Shown here in pieces: positions 27,331 through 36,835 of a DNA stretch of 64,000 nucleotides. A program made the translations under genes and the position numbers. The notes beneath the pieces are model-generated. The model was not told where the DNA came from, made no database searches, and saw only the letters and a list, made by a program, of their open reading frames with translations. The stretch comes from a bacterium (GTDB taxonomy: Bacteria; Planctomycetota; UBA1135; GCA-002686595): contig JAAELL010000025.1 in NCBI GenBank assembly GCA_024226735.1, forward strand, positions 1-64,000, in the 5' to 3' direction. Position 1 is the first letter of the stretch, and each line of letters begins with the position of its first letter.

Positions 27331-30300
27331 TCCGGGTTCGTTCGTATGTCGTCCGTCTCCGGCACCGGCCAGACGTGGCCCATACCGCTCGCGCGTAGCC
27401 GCTCACCGAGCGCCTCGAGATCCCAGATCTGAATCAGGTTCGCGGCCGTTCCGCTGATCAAGGAGCGGCCGTCGTGCGAGAAGATCGAAGTCCGCAAGTG
27501 CTGGGGCCTCGGAGACTCGAGCACGACGATGCTCTCACCCGTGTCCACGTCGATCAGCTCCAGCTCCCAGAGACCCGAGCGAACAGCCGCCCGCTCTCCG
27601 TCGTGACTGAAAGCACTAATGCCTGCGTAGGGGCGCTCGGTCGCGCGCACTTCGCGCCACGTGCCAACTTCGAGCAAACGGTAGATACCTTGATCGGCGC
27701 AGAGTACCGAGCGGTCGTCGTTGCTGAAGTTGACGGCGACGTTGTTGAGCTCGGGGAACAGGTGTGCAACCTCTTTTCCGTCCCGCGCTCGCCAGATGTG
27801 TACGCCGGAGCCGCGCCAGCTGCCGCTCGCAATCCACTCGCCGCCGGGGCTGACCTGAACGGCGCGCATGCCGCGTCCGAGCGGAACCGAGTAGTTCTGC
27901 TCCGGAGCGTCGGGGAACCAGACACGCAGCTCCCTGCCGAGCGTCGCCATCACGCTGTCGTCGCGACTCTTGGCGAACGAGTGGCGCGTCTCGGCATCCA
28001 GGACCTCGATGCCGTCCACGTCGAACGCGCCCCCCACCACGGGAACACGCTCGAGTCCAGCGTCGGAAGCGACGAAGACGCTCGCGCCGGACGCAGCGAA
28101 GACGAGGCTGCGTACGTCGTCACGCTCGAGCAGGTCGAGCTTGGCTCCGCTCGCGAAGTCCCAGAGGACCACGGACTCTCGCCCACCCGAAACAAGATGG
28201 CGGTCATTCGGGCTCATCGCGAGCGTGTTCGGACTCTTGCCCGTGTGGGCGCGCAGCGTGCGCAGGACGTCCTCGTGCAGAAGCTTCCACTCGCCGAACT
28301 TGCCGCGCGTCACGAAGCCGACCCGATCCCGGCTGGAAGAAACCTCGAGCGGAGTCGCGCGCGCGAGCACGAGCTGTTCGCCCGAACGCACGTCCCACAC
28401 CCGCGAGGTTCCGTCCCACGAAGCCGTGAGGACGAGCCCGTCGCGCAGGGAGTGAGCCTCGACGACCTCCGCCGTGTGACCACGCAAGGTCGCGATGCGC
28501 TCGTTCCGCTCGACGTTCCAGACGTAGGCGTTGAAGTCGTAGGAAGGAGCGACGAGGAGCTTGCCGTCGGGACTCCACCCTGGCTTTCCGTGGCGATGCG
28601 GCTCGTCCTGGATCGCCTGCAACAACTGGCCGGTCGCGGTCGAACGGATCTCGATCCGCCCCTCGCTCGCGACGGTTGCGGCGACTCTCTCGCCACTGGG
28701 GTCGAGGACGAGGATTCTGTTCGTGCCCTCGCTCTGCCACAACGGCTGCACCGCTCCGTTGCATGCGTCGAGGAGCTCGACCACCCCCTTGGCGCGCGGG
28801 ACGAGGAGCGTGTGGCAGTCACCACGCCAGGCCATGCGACCAGCCGGTAGGCGCTCTTCCTCGCGAACGAGCTCGCGCCGCTCGACGTCCCAGATGCGCA
28901 TTCTGCGCAAGCCACGGCCTGCAATGTCGTGATGCACGAGCGCGAGGTAGCGGCCATCGCCACTGAACGCGAGACGCCACGCGGGCGACCCTGGGCCCTC
29001 GAGACGGAAGAGCTCCTCCCCGTCCTCGGCCGAGGAGAAGATCAGCGTGCCATCGTCCTCGACCGAGACGAAGCGCTCGAGCGCCGGGTCGAACACGGAC
29101 GCGTGGTCGGCATTCACGGATTCAGGCTTGGACCACTCTGCAACGACTTCAAGATCGGTCTGCGCCATGCACGCCGCAGCCTCGCTGATCAGATCGGTCC
29201 CGGGTTGGATCTGAGCTGCGAGCCTCACGTACTCGGCCCCGACCGCGCGCTGACCGATCTCCCCGGTGTGGCGTGCGGCGCGCGCCTGCGCGAGATAGGC
29301 CCCACGCAGCTGCACGCGCGACTCCTGCTCGGCCGCGCTGACCTGGTCGAGGCGATCCTTGAGCTCGATGCTGACGAGCGTCGCGCCGACAGCGAGGATC
29401 GTGATGAGCAGCGCGACCGCCGCCACGAGCCCCGAGACCAGCGGGCGCCGGCGCCACGCGAGCCACGCGCGCTCGGTCAACGTCGCGGGGCGCGCCTGGA
29501 TCGGCTCGAAGGCGAGCCAGCGCTCGAGATCCTCAGCGAGCGCCAGTCCCGAGTCGTAGCGGCGCGTCGGATCCTTCGCGAGGCAGACGCTGCAGATCGT
29601 GTCGAGGTCGCGGTGCACGACCGGGTTGCGCACGCGCGCCGCGACGGGCACCTCTTCCTGCACCTTGCGCAGCTGCTCGATCAATCCATCCGCGACCAGG
29701 GGCGGCGAACCGGTCAAGAGCTCGTACAGCATGCAGCCGAGCGCGTAGACGTCGGTCGCGACCGTGACCTCGACGTCGGCAGCGGCTTGCTCCGGCGCCA
29801 TGTAGGCGGGCGTGCCACAGATGAAGCCAGTCAACGTGCGCTGGCCCGAGCCGTCGACGAGCTTGGCGGTGCCGAAGTCAGCGACGTGCGGCGTGCCGTT
29901 CCGATCGAGCAGCACGTTCGACGGTTTGAGGTCGCGGTGCAACACGCCGCGCCGGTGGCCGTGGTGCACCGCCCGTGCGGTGCGCGCGATCAGCGCCGCG
30001 CTCGCACGGTGGTCGCCCTGATACGCCTGCAGGCAAGCGTCGAGGCTCTCGCCCTCGATCAGGCGCATGCTGATGTAGTGCCGACCCTCGTAGTCGCCGA
30101 CCTCGTAGATCGGCACGATATGCGGATGGTCGAGCCGCGCGGCGGCCTCCGCCTCGGCGCGGAAGCGCTCGATCTCGCGCTCCGAGGCGAGGCGGCCCGA
30201 GCGCAGGAGCTTCACCGCGACCGTCCGGCCCAGGCTGATCTGGCGCGCACGGTAGACGACTCCCATGCCCCCGGACGCGATCTCCTCGGTCAGCTCGTAG

Positions 30301-30575
30301 TCGCCGATCACGACCGGCAGCCCACTCGCGCTCGCCGGCTCGCGCTGACCCTCGAGCAGCTCGGCGACCTGGTCGCTCAGGACGCGCGCGCGCCCATCGG
30401 CCGAGAGGAGCTCACACACGCGCGCGTGAACGGCCGGCTCGCGCTCCTCGAGCTCCGCGAGCGCACGCTCGCGCTCCTCGTCCGGCAAGTCGACGAGCTC
30501 CAGGAAAATGTCCTTGGCGCTCGCGCGAACGGCAGGCGCCGTCGGGTCTTCTGGATCGATGTGGTCGGACTGCAC
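27327..30575 (-). CDS. Ser/Thr protein kinase with transmembrane segment and WD40 repeats
   Basis: 1082 residues from a GTG at 30575, chosen because GAGGAG lies eight bases before it; a GTG at 30599 would add eight residues. Kinase domain at about residues 92-355: glycine loop S-G-G-M-G-V-V-Y, K122 (V-A-V-K), H213-R-D-L-K-P-S-N, D233-F-G and A-P-E. A single membrane segment lies at about 379-402. The rest, about 480-1080, is WD40-like ([34 protein letters not shown]), so the sensor propeller should be outside the cytoplasm. It is coupled to the ECF sigma factor by an ATGA overlap. The input signal is unknown. Confidence 0.93.
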   Translation of the reverse strand: MQSDHIDPEDPTAPAVRASAKDIFLELVDLPDEERERALAELEEREPAVHARVCELLSADGRARVLSDQVAELLEGQREPASASGLPVVIGDYELTEEIASGGMGVVYRARQISLGRTVAVKLLRSGRLASEREIERFRAEAEAAARLDHPHIVPIYEVGDYEGRHYISMRLIEGESLDACLQAYQGDHRASAALIARTARAVHHGHRRGVLHRDLKPSNVLLDRNGTPHVADFGTAKLVDGSGQRTLTGFICGTPAYMAPEQAAADVEVTVATDVYALGCMLYELLTGSPPLVADGLIEQLRKVQEEVPVAARVRNPVVHRDLDTICSVCLAKDPTRRYDSGLALAEDLERWLAFEPIQARPATLTERAWLAWRRRPLVSGLVAAVALLITILAVGATLVSIELKDRLDQVSAAEQESRVQLRGAYLAQARAARHTGEIGQRAVGAEYVRLAAQIQPGTDLISEAAACMAQTDLEVVAEWSKPESVNADHASVFDPALERFVSVEDDGTLIFSSAEDGEELFRLEGPGSPAWRLAFSGDGRYLALVHHDIAGRGLRRMRIWDVERRELVREEERLPAGRMAWRGDCHTLLVPRAKGVVELLDACNGAVQPLWQSEGTNRILVLDPSGERVAATVASEGRIEIRSTATGQLLQAIQDEPHRHGKPGWSPDGKLLVAPSYDFNAYVWNVERNERIATLRGHTAEVVEAHSLRDGLVLTASWDGTSRVWDVRSGEQLVLARATPLEVSSSRDRVGFVTRGKFGEWKLLHEDVLRTLRAHTGKSPNTLAMSPNDRHLVSGGRESVVLWDFASGAKLDLLERDDVRSLVFAASGASVFVASDAGLERVPVVGGAFDVDGIEVLDAETRHSFAKSRDDSVMATLGRELRVWFPDAPEQNYSVPLGRGMRAVQVSPGGEWIASGSWRGSGVHIWRARDGKEVAHLFPELNNVAVNFSNDDRSVLCADQGIYRLLEVGTWREVRATERPYAGISAFSHDGERAAVRSGLWELELIDVDTGESIVVLESPRPQHLRTSIFSHDGRSLISGTAANLIQIWDLEALGERLRASGMGHVWPVPETDDIRTNPE

Positions 30576-30718
30576 GGCTCGGGCTCCTCTGGGGCCCACT
30601 CCGAGCTTCGCGCAAAGGGCGCCAAAGAACTGCCAAGAAAAACGCCAGCCCCTTCCCGCGGGCCCAGAGGAGGCCTCGGGGAGGCCCTAGGCGCCCCCGA
30701 TTCCCCCTGCGCGCGCCC

Positions 30719-31168
30719 TCACGCTCCGCCGACGATCCCCGCCAGCACCTCGGCGTCGATGCTCCCGCCCGACAGGAGGGCGACCGACGGGCCCTGCGTG
30801 CTGGCCGGCTCCGCGGCGGCCGCGGCCGTCGCGAGAGCTCCAGCGCCCTCGACGACGACGTGGTTCTCGAGCGCGAGCCGCCGGATCGTCGAGCGCACGT
30901 CGTCCTCGCTGATCAGACGCACCTCGTCGACGAGCTCCGCGAGAATCGGGAACATCTCCTCGGTCATGTACGGCACCGCGACGCCGTCGCACAGGGTCGA
31001 GCATTCGACCGACGCCGGCGCCCCCTGACGCAGGCTCGCGTCGAGCGCGGGACACCCCTCCGGCTCGACCGCCACGATCCGCACGCCGGGCCGCGCGAGT
31101 CGCAGCGCGGTGCCGACGCCCGCGAGCAGACCGCCGCCGCCCACGGGGATGTCCGACGCACCTTCCAC
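30719..31168 (-). pseudogene. C-terminal fragment of a PLP-dependent threonine dehydratase
   Basis: The frame begins around D-I-P-V-G-G-G-G-L-L-A-G-V, the glycine loop that holds the PLP phosphate in threonine/serine dehydratases, and runs to a natural-looking C-terminus (VALLSGGSIDAEVLAGIVGGA). About 149 residues are present where about 320 are expected. The N-terminal half, including the PLP-binding lysine, is absent. Sequence upstream of about 31160 is unrelated, so this is a truncated, inactive remnant. It lies in the run of decayed genes between 30.7 and 32.4 kb. Confidence 0.75.
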
Positions 31169-31230
31169 TCCATTGGGGCAGGCTCCCCTACAATTGACGG
31201 CGACCCTACGCGTCCGGCGCTTCTCTCGCC

Positions 31231-31977
31231 ATGCAGAAAACCACGTCCGCCAATCGCTGGTCCGCGCGAGTGCTGCTCGCGCTCCTCCTCACGGGCCTCC
31301 TCTCTTCTCCCGCGCTCGCAACGTGGTCGATCGTCGTGATCGACCGGCGCACGGGCGAGGTCGCCGTCGCCTCGGCGACGTGCTTGACGGGCAGCATCCG
31401 CAACGCCATCGGACTCGTGCGCGTCGGGCGTGGCGTAGCGGCGACGCAGTCGATCCCCTACGCGGCCAACAGCCGCCGGATCTGGGACGGCATCGGCCAG
31501 TTCTTCGACGCCGTCGTCGACGACGGTCAGCACTCGGTCCAGCCGCACCCACCGCTCGGCGTTCAGTCGGTTCCCGCCGAGTCCCTGCAGGCGACGCGCT
31601 GGGACCTGAGCGCGAGCGCCGGCGGCACCGCGCGGCTCGTGCTCAACCTCGGCAACACGGCCGCAGGCAGCGCCTACCACCTCTACGCGAGCGCTTCGGG
31701 GACGTCGCCGGGCACGACGTTGCCGATCGGCGGCGGCCTCCTCATCCCGCTCAACCGCGACCGCCTCTTCGACCTCACCGAGAGCTCGCCCGACCACGCG
31801 GGCCTCGAGGGTTTCGTGGGCCTGCTCGACGCTACGGGTCGCGCGGAAGCGTCGCTGCACGCGCCGGCCGGCGCCCTGCAACCACTCGTCGGCTCGAGCC
31901 TGAGCTTCTGCGCCGTCGTCGGCAGCGGGTCGGCCGCGACGCTCACTCGCCTCGCGGCGTTCCCGATCGTGCCCTGA
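31231..31977 (+). CDS. Secreted protein with DUF1028-like N-terminus
   Basis: 248 residues with a signal peptide (about residues 1-30, ...LLSSPALA). The mature N-terminus T-W-S-I-V-V-I-D-R-R-T-G-E-V-A-V-A-S-A-T and G-V-A-A-T-Q match the start of DUF1028 proteins, an Ntn-hydrolase-like family. The usual DUF1028 core is about 200 residues, but here the similarity stops near residue 80, where the sequence passes to a strand-rich C-terminal domain (LLIPLNRDRLFDLTE, FVGLLDATGRAEA) of a kind found behind many planctomycete secreted proteins. An internal deletion in the DUF1028 part is possible. Divergent from the dehydratase fragment. Confidence 0.7.
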   Translation: MQKTTSANRWSARVLLALLLTGLLSSPALATWSIVVIDRRTGEVAVASATCLTGSIRNAIGLVRVGRGVAATQSIPYAANSRRIWDGIGQFFDAVVDDGQHSVQPHPPLGVQSVPAESLQATRWDLSASAGGTARLVLNLGNTAAGSAYHLYASASGTSPGTTLPIGGGLLIPLNRDRLFDLTESSPDHAGLEGFVGLLDATGRAEASLHAPAGALQPLVGSSLSFCAVVGSGSAATLTRLAAFPIVP

Positions 31978-32049
31978 GCGAACGCGGCGGACGGCCGCTG
32001 CGCTAACCTGCGGGGCGTCCCCGCGACAGATCTCCACAAGAGACACGCA

Positions 32050-32355
32050 ATGGAATCGACGCCAAGGCCGTCGCCATTGACGGCAAGGCCGACCACTGGA
32101 CCGTGCTCGCCTTCTTCCCCAAGGCCGCGACGCCCGGGTGAACCCGCGAAGTCTGTTCGCTGCGGGACGTAGCGACCGAATTCGAAGAGCTCGAGGTCAA
32201 GGTCCTCGCGCTCAGCACCGACGACGTCGCCGCGATGCGCGAATTCGCCAAGGCGCAGGAGCTCAACTTCCAACTCCTCAGCGACCCGGACGGGAGCGCC
32301 GCCGCCAAGTACGGGGCGCTGATGGAGAGTCGGCCGTACGCCAAGCGCCACTCCC
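32050..32355 (+). pseudogene. Peroxiredoxin (BCP-like) relic with in-frame UGA at the peroxidatic Cys codon
   Basis: From 32052 the frame reads GIDAKAVAIDGKADHW, then TVLAFFPKAATPG, TGA (32139-32141), TREVCSLRD, VKVLALSTDD, LLSDPDGSAAAKYG and SRPYAKRHS. Peroxiredoxins of the BCP type have F-Y-P-K-x-x-T-P-G-C-T at this place, so TGA sits exactly at the catalytic Cys codon. Selenocysteine is used there in some bacterial peroxiredoxins, and a SECIS-like hairpin follows. Against function: the N-terminus is too short and its ATG at 32050 is out of frame by one base (GGAATC where GGAAATC would fit), and homology ends after YAKRHS, so the C-terminal about 35 residues are lost. I treat it as a relic; whether the ancestor was a selenoprotein is open. 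Confidence 0.65.
32157..32175 (+). promoter_or_regulatory. SECIS-like hairpin behind the in-frame UGA
   Basis: TCGCTGCG pairs with CGTAGCGA (eight pairs, one G-T) around the loop GGA. The loop starts 23 bases after the UGA at 32139-32141. Bacterial SECIS elements usually have a small apical loop with a G in its first two positions, placed about 16-37 bases after UGA, and this hairpin meets all three conditions. GC-rich coding sequence forms such hairpins by chance, so this is weak on its own. Confidence 0.3.
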
Positions 32356-32546
32356 CGCCCCCGGAATCCAATACCGATTTCTACGCACGGGGCGAGGGCG
32401 AAAGGCGAACCAAGACTCCCAGCCACGGCCGATGGCGGCCGGCACTCCCACCGGGAACGCGCAGCTCCGAACCACAGAAAGGCATGGAGCGAACGTACGC
32501 CCCGGGCGATGAGAGGTCGGGGCTGGCTGATGGGGCCGTCCCGACC
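32356..32546. other. Intergenic sequence behind the peroxiredoxin relic
   Basis: No gene with protein-like composition is seen. At about 32513-32546 GGTCGGG and CCCGACC form a 7-bp hairpin directly before the promoter-like hexamers, which could end upstream transcription. Confidence 0.4.
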
Positions 32547-32575
32547 TTGCTCCGGGTCGGAGCCGGCAGTATATT
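32547..32575 (+). promoter_or_regulatory. Sigma70-type promoter candidate for the citrate-synthase-like gene
   Basis: TTGCTC (32547-32552) and TATATT (32570-32575) are spaced by 17 bases and lie about 90 bp before the GTG start at 32666. The AT-rich -10 stands out in this GC-rich DNA. Confidence 0.5.
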
Positions 32576-32665
32576 CCTTGCCCCTCAAACCGCACCGCAG
32601 AACCGCCGCCACGCGCGCGGCTAACCAGCGACAACCTCTAGTAGGCATCAACGAGGAACAGGTCA

Positions 32666-34255
32666 GTGAAGGAAGGAAACGTCGCAGGGACGGAGCCGGC
32701 CTATAAAGCAGATGGCTTCGTGAAGAGCGTTCTCGGTACGCTCCCCGAGATCTCCGACTACCGCCCCTTGAGCGCCGCGCTCGCGCGCGCCCGAGAGATC
32801 GGTGAGAAAGACCTCGAGGCTGCCATCAAGAGCTTCGTGTCGATGCCGCAGAGCACGCGGATCCTCGCCAACCCGGTGCGTTACACGTTCCCGATCCAAT
32901 GCGGGTCGGACGAGATGACGCTGAAGGTGCGCGGCTTCGCGATCCGCGGCACGCTGGACGAGGACGAGATCGTCCGCCGCGACGCCGGGCCGATCGACGT
33001 CTTCTTCGTCGGCCTCTTCGGACGCCGGCCCGGAACGACTTCGGACGGGATCGACGAGCGCGCGGCGTTCGCCGCCTTCATCGACGACGAGTGCTTCGGG
33101 GCCGCGGGCCTGTGCAAGCGGCCGTCGGGCGCTCGCCCGGTCGACTTCCAAGCCGTCGCCGAATTCGTTCGACGCCACCCCGGCATCGGTCCGGAAACGG
33201 CGATGCAGGCTTTCCTCATCGAGCGCAAGGCCGCGCAGGCGGCGCGCGGCGAGATCCGCGGCATCAACGAGGACCGCGACCCCGCGGAGCTCTTGACCGA
33301 GCTCATCGCCATCCACCTCGGCAACGTGGTGACGGGCGCGGCGGCGATCAAGATGAACCGCATGATGGCCGCGGACGACTCCGTCACGGCGGGCGCTCTC
33401 GCCGAGGGCGCGCGGGGCATCTTTGCCTCGATCCGCGATGCGCAGCGCCCGTGTTTCGACGCGATCTACTCGGCGCTCGTCGACCGCCAGGTCGGCGAGT
33501 TGGTCGGGCGCATCCTGCAGGTGATGGGCACGATCCAGACCCACCACGGCTCCGCCGGCTCGAACGTCGTCGCGCGCTACCTCACGGCGCTGCACGTCGG
33601 CAACGGGTACGACTTCTTCGCCGGCGCGCACATGGCGCTCGACGGGGACCGTCACTTCGGCGCGATCCACGACATGACGCGCTTCATCACGGAGCTCCAG
33701 GGGCTGTCGGTCGACGATCGCAACGACGCGGTCCGCAAGGCGGTGATCCACGGCGGCATGCCGACCTACGGGCACCCCGAGATCTCGGCCGCCGGCCGGG
33801 GCAACGAGCTCCAGCAAGACCCGCGTGCTTCGATCTACGTCCATCCGCTCTTCGACGCGATCGACGCGGGTGAGCTGACCGTGACGCCGGAGGCCATGGA
33901 GCGCCTGCGGATCGCCCAGCGCATCTACTGCATCGCGTTCGTCGAGGGCGTCAAGAAGCCCGATCGCATCGACGACCCGCCGCTGCGCCTGACGCCCAAC
34001 ACCGATTTCGGAGCCTGGTGCGTCCAGGAGGCCCTGGGCATCCCCGAGCAGGACCGCACCTTCCTGACGTACGTCTTCCGTGGCTTCGGTTGGATGATGG
34101 ACGCCCGCGAGCAGCTGCAGCAGAAGATCATCCGCCCGGTGATCCCCCCGGCCCCCGAGGTCGTCCCGAAGGACGCCGGCGACCCAACGATCCCCCAAAT
34201 CGTGGTCAACTTCCACAACCGCCTGGCGGACGGCAGCGGCTTCGCCCCCAGCTGA
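32666..34255 (+). CDS. Citrate synthase family protein (divergent)
   Basis: 529 residues from GTG at 32666, with GAGG about 11 bases before it. Citrate-synthase-type blocks are seen in order: Q-T-H-H-G-S-A-G-S-N-V-V-A-R-Y-L (position of the family's N-A-S-T-x-x-A-R block and first active-site His), A-L-D-G-D-R-H-F-G-A (G-P-L-H-G-G-A position) and H-G-G-M-P-T-Y-G-H-P-E-I followed by Q-D-P-R-A-S-I-Y (G-F-G-H-R-V-Y ... D-P-R-A position). It is longer and more divergent than housekeeping citrate synthases, and could use another acyl-CoA or keto acid. It has its own promoter-like sequence and a clear terminator, so it is probably transcribed alone. Confidence 0.65.
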   Translation: MKEGNVAGTEPAYKADGFVKSVLGTLPEISDYRPLSAALARAREIGEKDLEAAIKSFVSMPQSTRILANPVRYTFPIQCGSDEMTLKVRGFAIRGTLDEDEIVRRDAGPIDVFFVGLFGRRPGTTSDGIDERAAFAAFIDDECFGAAGLCKRPSGARPVDFQAVAEFVRRHPGIGPETAMQAFLIERKAAQAARGEIRGINEDRDPAELLTELIAIHLGNVVTGAAAIKMNRMMAADDSVTAGALAEGARGIFASIRDAQRPCFDAIYSALVDRQVGELVGRILQVMGTIQTHHGSAGSNVVARYLTALHVGNGYDFFAGAHMALDGDRHFGAIHDMTRFITELQGLSVDDRNDAVRKAVIHGGMPTYGHPEISAAGRGNELQQDPRASIYVHPLFDAIDAGELTVTPEAMERLRIAQRIYCIAFVEGVKKPDRIDDPPLRLTPNTDFGAWCVQEALGIPEQDRTFLTYVFRGFGWMMDAREQLQQKIIRPVIPPAPEVVPKDAGDPTIPQIVVNFHNRLADGSGFAPS

Positions 34256-34275
34256 TCGCTGCATCGAGAAAGAAC

Positions 34276-34308
34276 CGCAGGTCCGGAGCTCGCAGCACCG
34301 GACCTGCG
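34276..34308 (+). terminator. Rho-independent terminator
   Basis: CGCAGGTCCGG pairs perfectly with CCGGACCTGCG over 11 bp around an 11-base loop and is followed by TTTTCG. It lies 21 bp behind the stop of the citrate-synthase-like gene. Confidence 0.85.
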
Positions 34309-34352
34309 TTTTCGTATTAGTCTGGGACCGCCTGGCCCAACCGGAGGTTTCC

Positions 34353-35249
34353 ATGCGACTTCGACTGCTGACGATCACTGCTGCCACCCTTCTCACTCCG
34401 CACGCCAGCGCCCAGATTGCGCTGTCGAACCAAGACGACTGCGCGAACGCGACGATGGACGTCGTCGGTCCCGGCTTCTATCAGGCCAGCACCGTCGGGG
34501 CCACGACCGGCACCGAGGGCCAAAACGAAGCGGCCTGCGACGAGGCGGGATCGACCGCCATCCAGAACGACATCTGGTTCGTCTACAGGCCGTCGACGAC
34601 GGGCAGGGCCGTGATCCTCGCGTGCGGTTTCGGCCCCACCACGGGCGGCAAGGTCGCCGTCTGGCCCGGTACCGGTTGCCCAGTCGACGGGACGTCCATC
34701 GCATGCGACGGGCAGTCCTGCACGGCGCAGGGGGGAGGAGCCTTCATCGAGATGCCGGTCACGTTCGGCACGAGCCATCTCATCCAGCTCGGCAACACCG
34801 TGAACGGAGGGAGCTTCAACAGCACGATCGTCATCATCGAGCAGCTGGGCTTCAACTACTGCACGCCCGCCGTACCCAACTCGACGGGCGACTCCGGCAC
34901 GATGTCGGTCACCGGCTCGGGCACGGTGGCCACGAACGACGTCACGTTGAGTGCCCGGAACCTCCCGCCGGGTCAGTTCGGCTACTTCCTCGTCAGCCGC
35001 ACCCAGGGCTCGGTCCAGCCGCCGGGCAGCCAGGGCATCCTGTGCCTCTCGGGAAACATCGGCCGGTACAACGCACCGGCTCAGATCTTCACGGGCCCGA
35101 CCGGCACCCTCGAGATCGACCTGGGCACGGTGCCCGTCAATCCCCCGACGGCCGTCCTCCCCGGGGAGACCTGGAACTTCCAGGCGTGGTACCGCGACGA
35201 GGGCAACACCAGCAACTTCACCGACGCGGTCAGCGTCGCGTTCCAGTAG
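34353..35249 (+). CDS. Secreted protein with one module A and module B
   Basis: 298 residues. GGAGG lies six bases before the ATG. The signal peptide is MRLRLLTITAATLLTPHASAQ. Module A occupies about residues 25-155 (D-D-C-A-N-A, T-G-T-E-G-Q-N-E-A-A-C, Q-N-D-I-W-F-V-Y, W-P-G-T-G-C-P-V-D-G-T-S-I-A-C). Module B occupies about 165-298 (Y-C-T-P, N-S-T-G, L-P-P-G-Q-F-G-Y-F-L, G-S-Q-G-I-L-C-L, P-G-E-T-W-N-F-Q-A-W-Y-R-D, N-F-T-D-A). It is the shortest complete A-B protein in the window. Cys residues in module A likely form disulfides outside the cell. Convergent with 35270-36619, stops 20 bp apart. Confidence 0.85.
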   Translation: MRLRLLTITAATLLTPHASAQIALSNQDDCANATMDVVGPGFYQASTVGATTGTEGQNEAACDEAGSTAIQNDIWFVYRPSTTGRAVILACGFGPTTGGKVAVWPGTGCPVDGTSIACDGQSCTAQGGGAFIEMPVTFGTSHLIQLGNTVNGGSFNSTIVIIEQLGFNYCTPAVPNSTGDSGTMSVTGSGTVATNDVTLSARNLPPGQFGYFLVSRTQGSVQPPGSQGILCLSGNIGRYNAPAQIFTGPTGTLEIDLGTVPVNPPTAVLPGETWNFQAWYRDEGNTSNFTDAVSVAFQ

Positions 35250-35269
35250 CGCGCGCCACTCTCGCGCCG

Positions 35270-36619
35270 CTACTTCGCCTGCTCGTCCCCCACGCAGAAC
35301 AGCTTGGAGTTCGTGCGGATGAACAGGCGCCCGTGGGCGACGACGAGCGATGAGCGAATCCCGTCGTCGTCCTCGTCGCCCATCGTCGGCGCAGCGACGA
35401 TCTTGCCGCTCTCGGCGTCGACGACGGCAACCTGGCCGGCATGGTTCATGCACCAGATCTTGCCGTCCGCCCCGGTCGGGGAGGCGCGCCAGCGGTGTTT
35501 GCCGGGCATCTCGATCGTCCACTTCACCTCGCCCGTCGCCGGGTCGAGCCTCGAGAGCGCCTCGCGGACGTCACTGAGGACGTAGAAGCTGCCGCCATAG
35601 AACAGCGGCGTCGGCACGTCGCTCGAGACCGGGTTGGGCCGGCCGCTGCTCTTCCAGGCGAGATCCTCGCCCGTCAGCTCGCCCTTGCCGCCGAGCTCGA
35701 TCGCGTAGACCGGCGCGCGCTTGGGACCGCACGCGAGTACGACCCCACCCCCGACGACCGGCGACGGCACGAGGCGCCACCAGATCTCGCGGTGCCCCTC
35801 GTTCCAGGTCCCCCAGCGCCACAGCTCCTCCAGGGAGTCGGGGTCGTGACCGGTGATCACGTCGCCGCCGACGATCAGGAGCTCCTTGCGCCCGTCCTCG
35901 CCCACGAACGGGATCGGCGTCGCGTAGGACTCGAGCGACTCCTTGTTCGCCTCCGACGGCCGCTCGATCCTCTTCAGGGTCTTGCCCGTAGCGGGGTCCA
36001 TCGAGAGCAGGAACGACGCATTGCCGTCCTCGCCGCGACCGTGCACGGGCTCGTCGCGCTGCAGGACCTGCATGTAGAGCTTGCCGTTCCACAGGGTCGG
36101 GCTGGCCGAGAACGTCCACTGGAACGTGAAGTCCCCGTAGTCCTTCTGCAGGTTGCGTCGCCACAGCTCCTCGCCGTCGAGGTCGTACGCGACGAGGTCG
36201 CCGTTGCCGTAGGAGAACACCACGCGCTCACCGTCGGTCACGGGCGAGGGCGACGCGAAGTTGCTGCGGTCGTGCATGTGCGTCTTGCTCGGCGCCCCGG
36301 GCGAGTAGCCGCTCCCGGCGGACTTGCGCCACAGCACCTTGCCGCTGTCGCGGTCGATGCAAATCGCCAGCAACTCGCCCTTGTCCGCGTCGATCGACGT
36401 GACGAACACCCGTGTGCCGAACACGATCGGCGTTCCGGCGCCAGGCCCAGGCAGCTCGGTGCTCCAGAGGACGTGCTTCTTCTGATCGAAGTCGGTCGGA
36501 AGCCCCGTCGCCTCCGCGGCCCCGTCGTAGCTCGGACCGCGCCACTGCGGCCAGTCCTGCGCCTGCGCGATCGTGGAGAGGAAGAGCGTGGAAAGGAATA
36601 CGAGGGACGTGCGTCGCAA
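35270..36619 (-). CDS. Secreted PQQ-type beta-propeller protein
   Basis: 449 residues from a TTG start at 36619. TTG is chosen because GGAGG lies five bases before it and because it gives a compact signal peptide (MRRTSLVFLSTLFLSTIAQAQ read with Met); an upstream GTG at 36652 is less likely. The mature protein starts D-W-P-Q-W-R-G-P and has blade motifs IDRDSGKVLWRKS, YDLDGEELWRRNL, MDPATGKTLKRIE, LDPATGEVKWTIE and VDAESGKIVAAPT. No quinoprotein active-site pattern was recognised. Probably periplasmic; role unknown. Confidence 0.88.
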   Translation of the reverse strand: MRRTSLVFLSTLFLSTIAQAQDWPQWRGPSYDGAAEATGLPTDFDQKKHVLWSTELPGPGAGTPIVFGTRVFVTSIDADKGELLAICIDRDSGKVLWRKSAGSGYSPGAPSKTHMHDRSNFASPSPVTDGERVVFSYGNGDLVAYDLDGEELWRRNLQKDYGDFTFQWTFSASPTLWNGKLYMQVLQRDEPVHGRGEDGNASFLLSMDPATGKTLKRIERPSEANKESLESYATPIPFVGEDGRKELLIVGGDVITGHDPDSLEELWRWGTWNEGHREIWWRLVPSPVVGGGVVLACGPKRAPVYAIELGGKGELTGEDLAWKSSGRPNPVSSDVPTPLFYGGSFYVLSDVREALSRLDPATGEVKWTIEMPGKHRWRASPTGADGKIWCMNHAGQVAVVDAESGKIVAAPTMGDEDDDGIRSSLVVAHGRLFIRTNSKLFCVGDEQAK

Positions 36620-36785
36620 GGGAGCCTCCGGGTCACGTGCTGCGAACGGCACAGTCTACTGTCCCCGGACGATTCGAGTCAGCACGGGAACACCCCCCCG
36701 CGATCGCTCACGGAGGGGCGTTGTGCCTTCGCCACGCCGGCCTGCATCAGTCGCCTCGTCGCGTGCCTCGTCGCTGCCACTCGCT

Positions 36786-36835
36786 GCCACGGCGTCAGCC
36801 GTGGCGCCATGAACACCTCGACACCGAAGGTGTCG
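36786..36835. repeat. Two adjacent small hairpins (REP-like)
   Basis: GCCACGGC/GCCGTGGC (36786-36793 and 36798-36805, loop GTCA) and CGACACC/GGTGTCG (36819-36825 and 36829-36835, loop GAA) are perfect. They stand directly beside the longer hairpin at 36836-36880. From memory, hairpin arrays of similar wording are dispersed in other planctomycete genomes; this was not checked. Confidence 0.5.
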
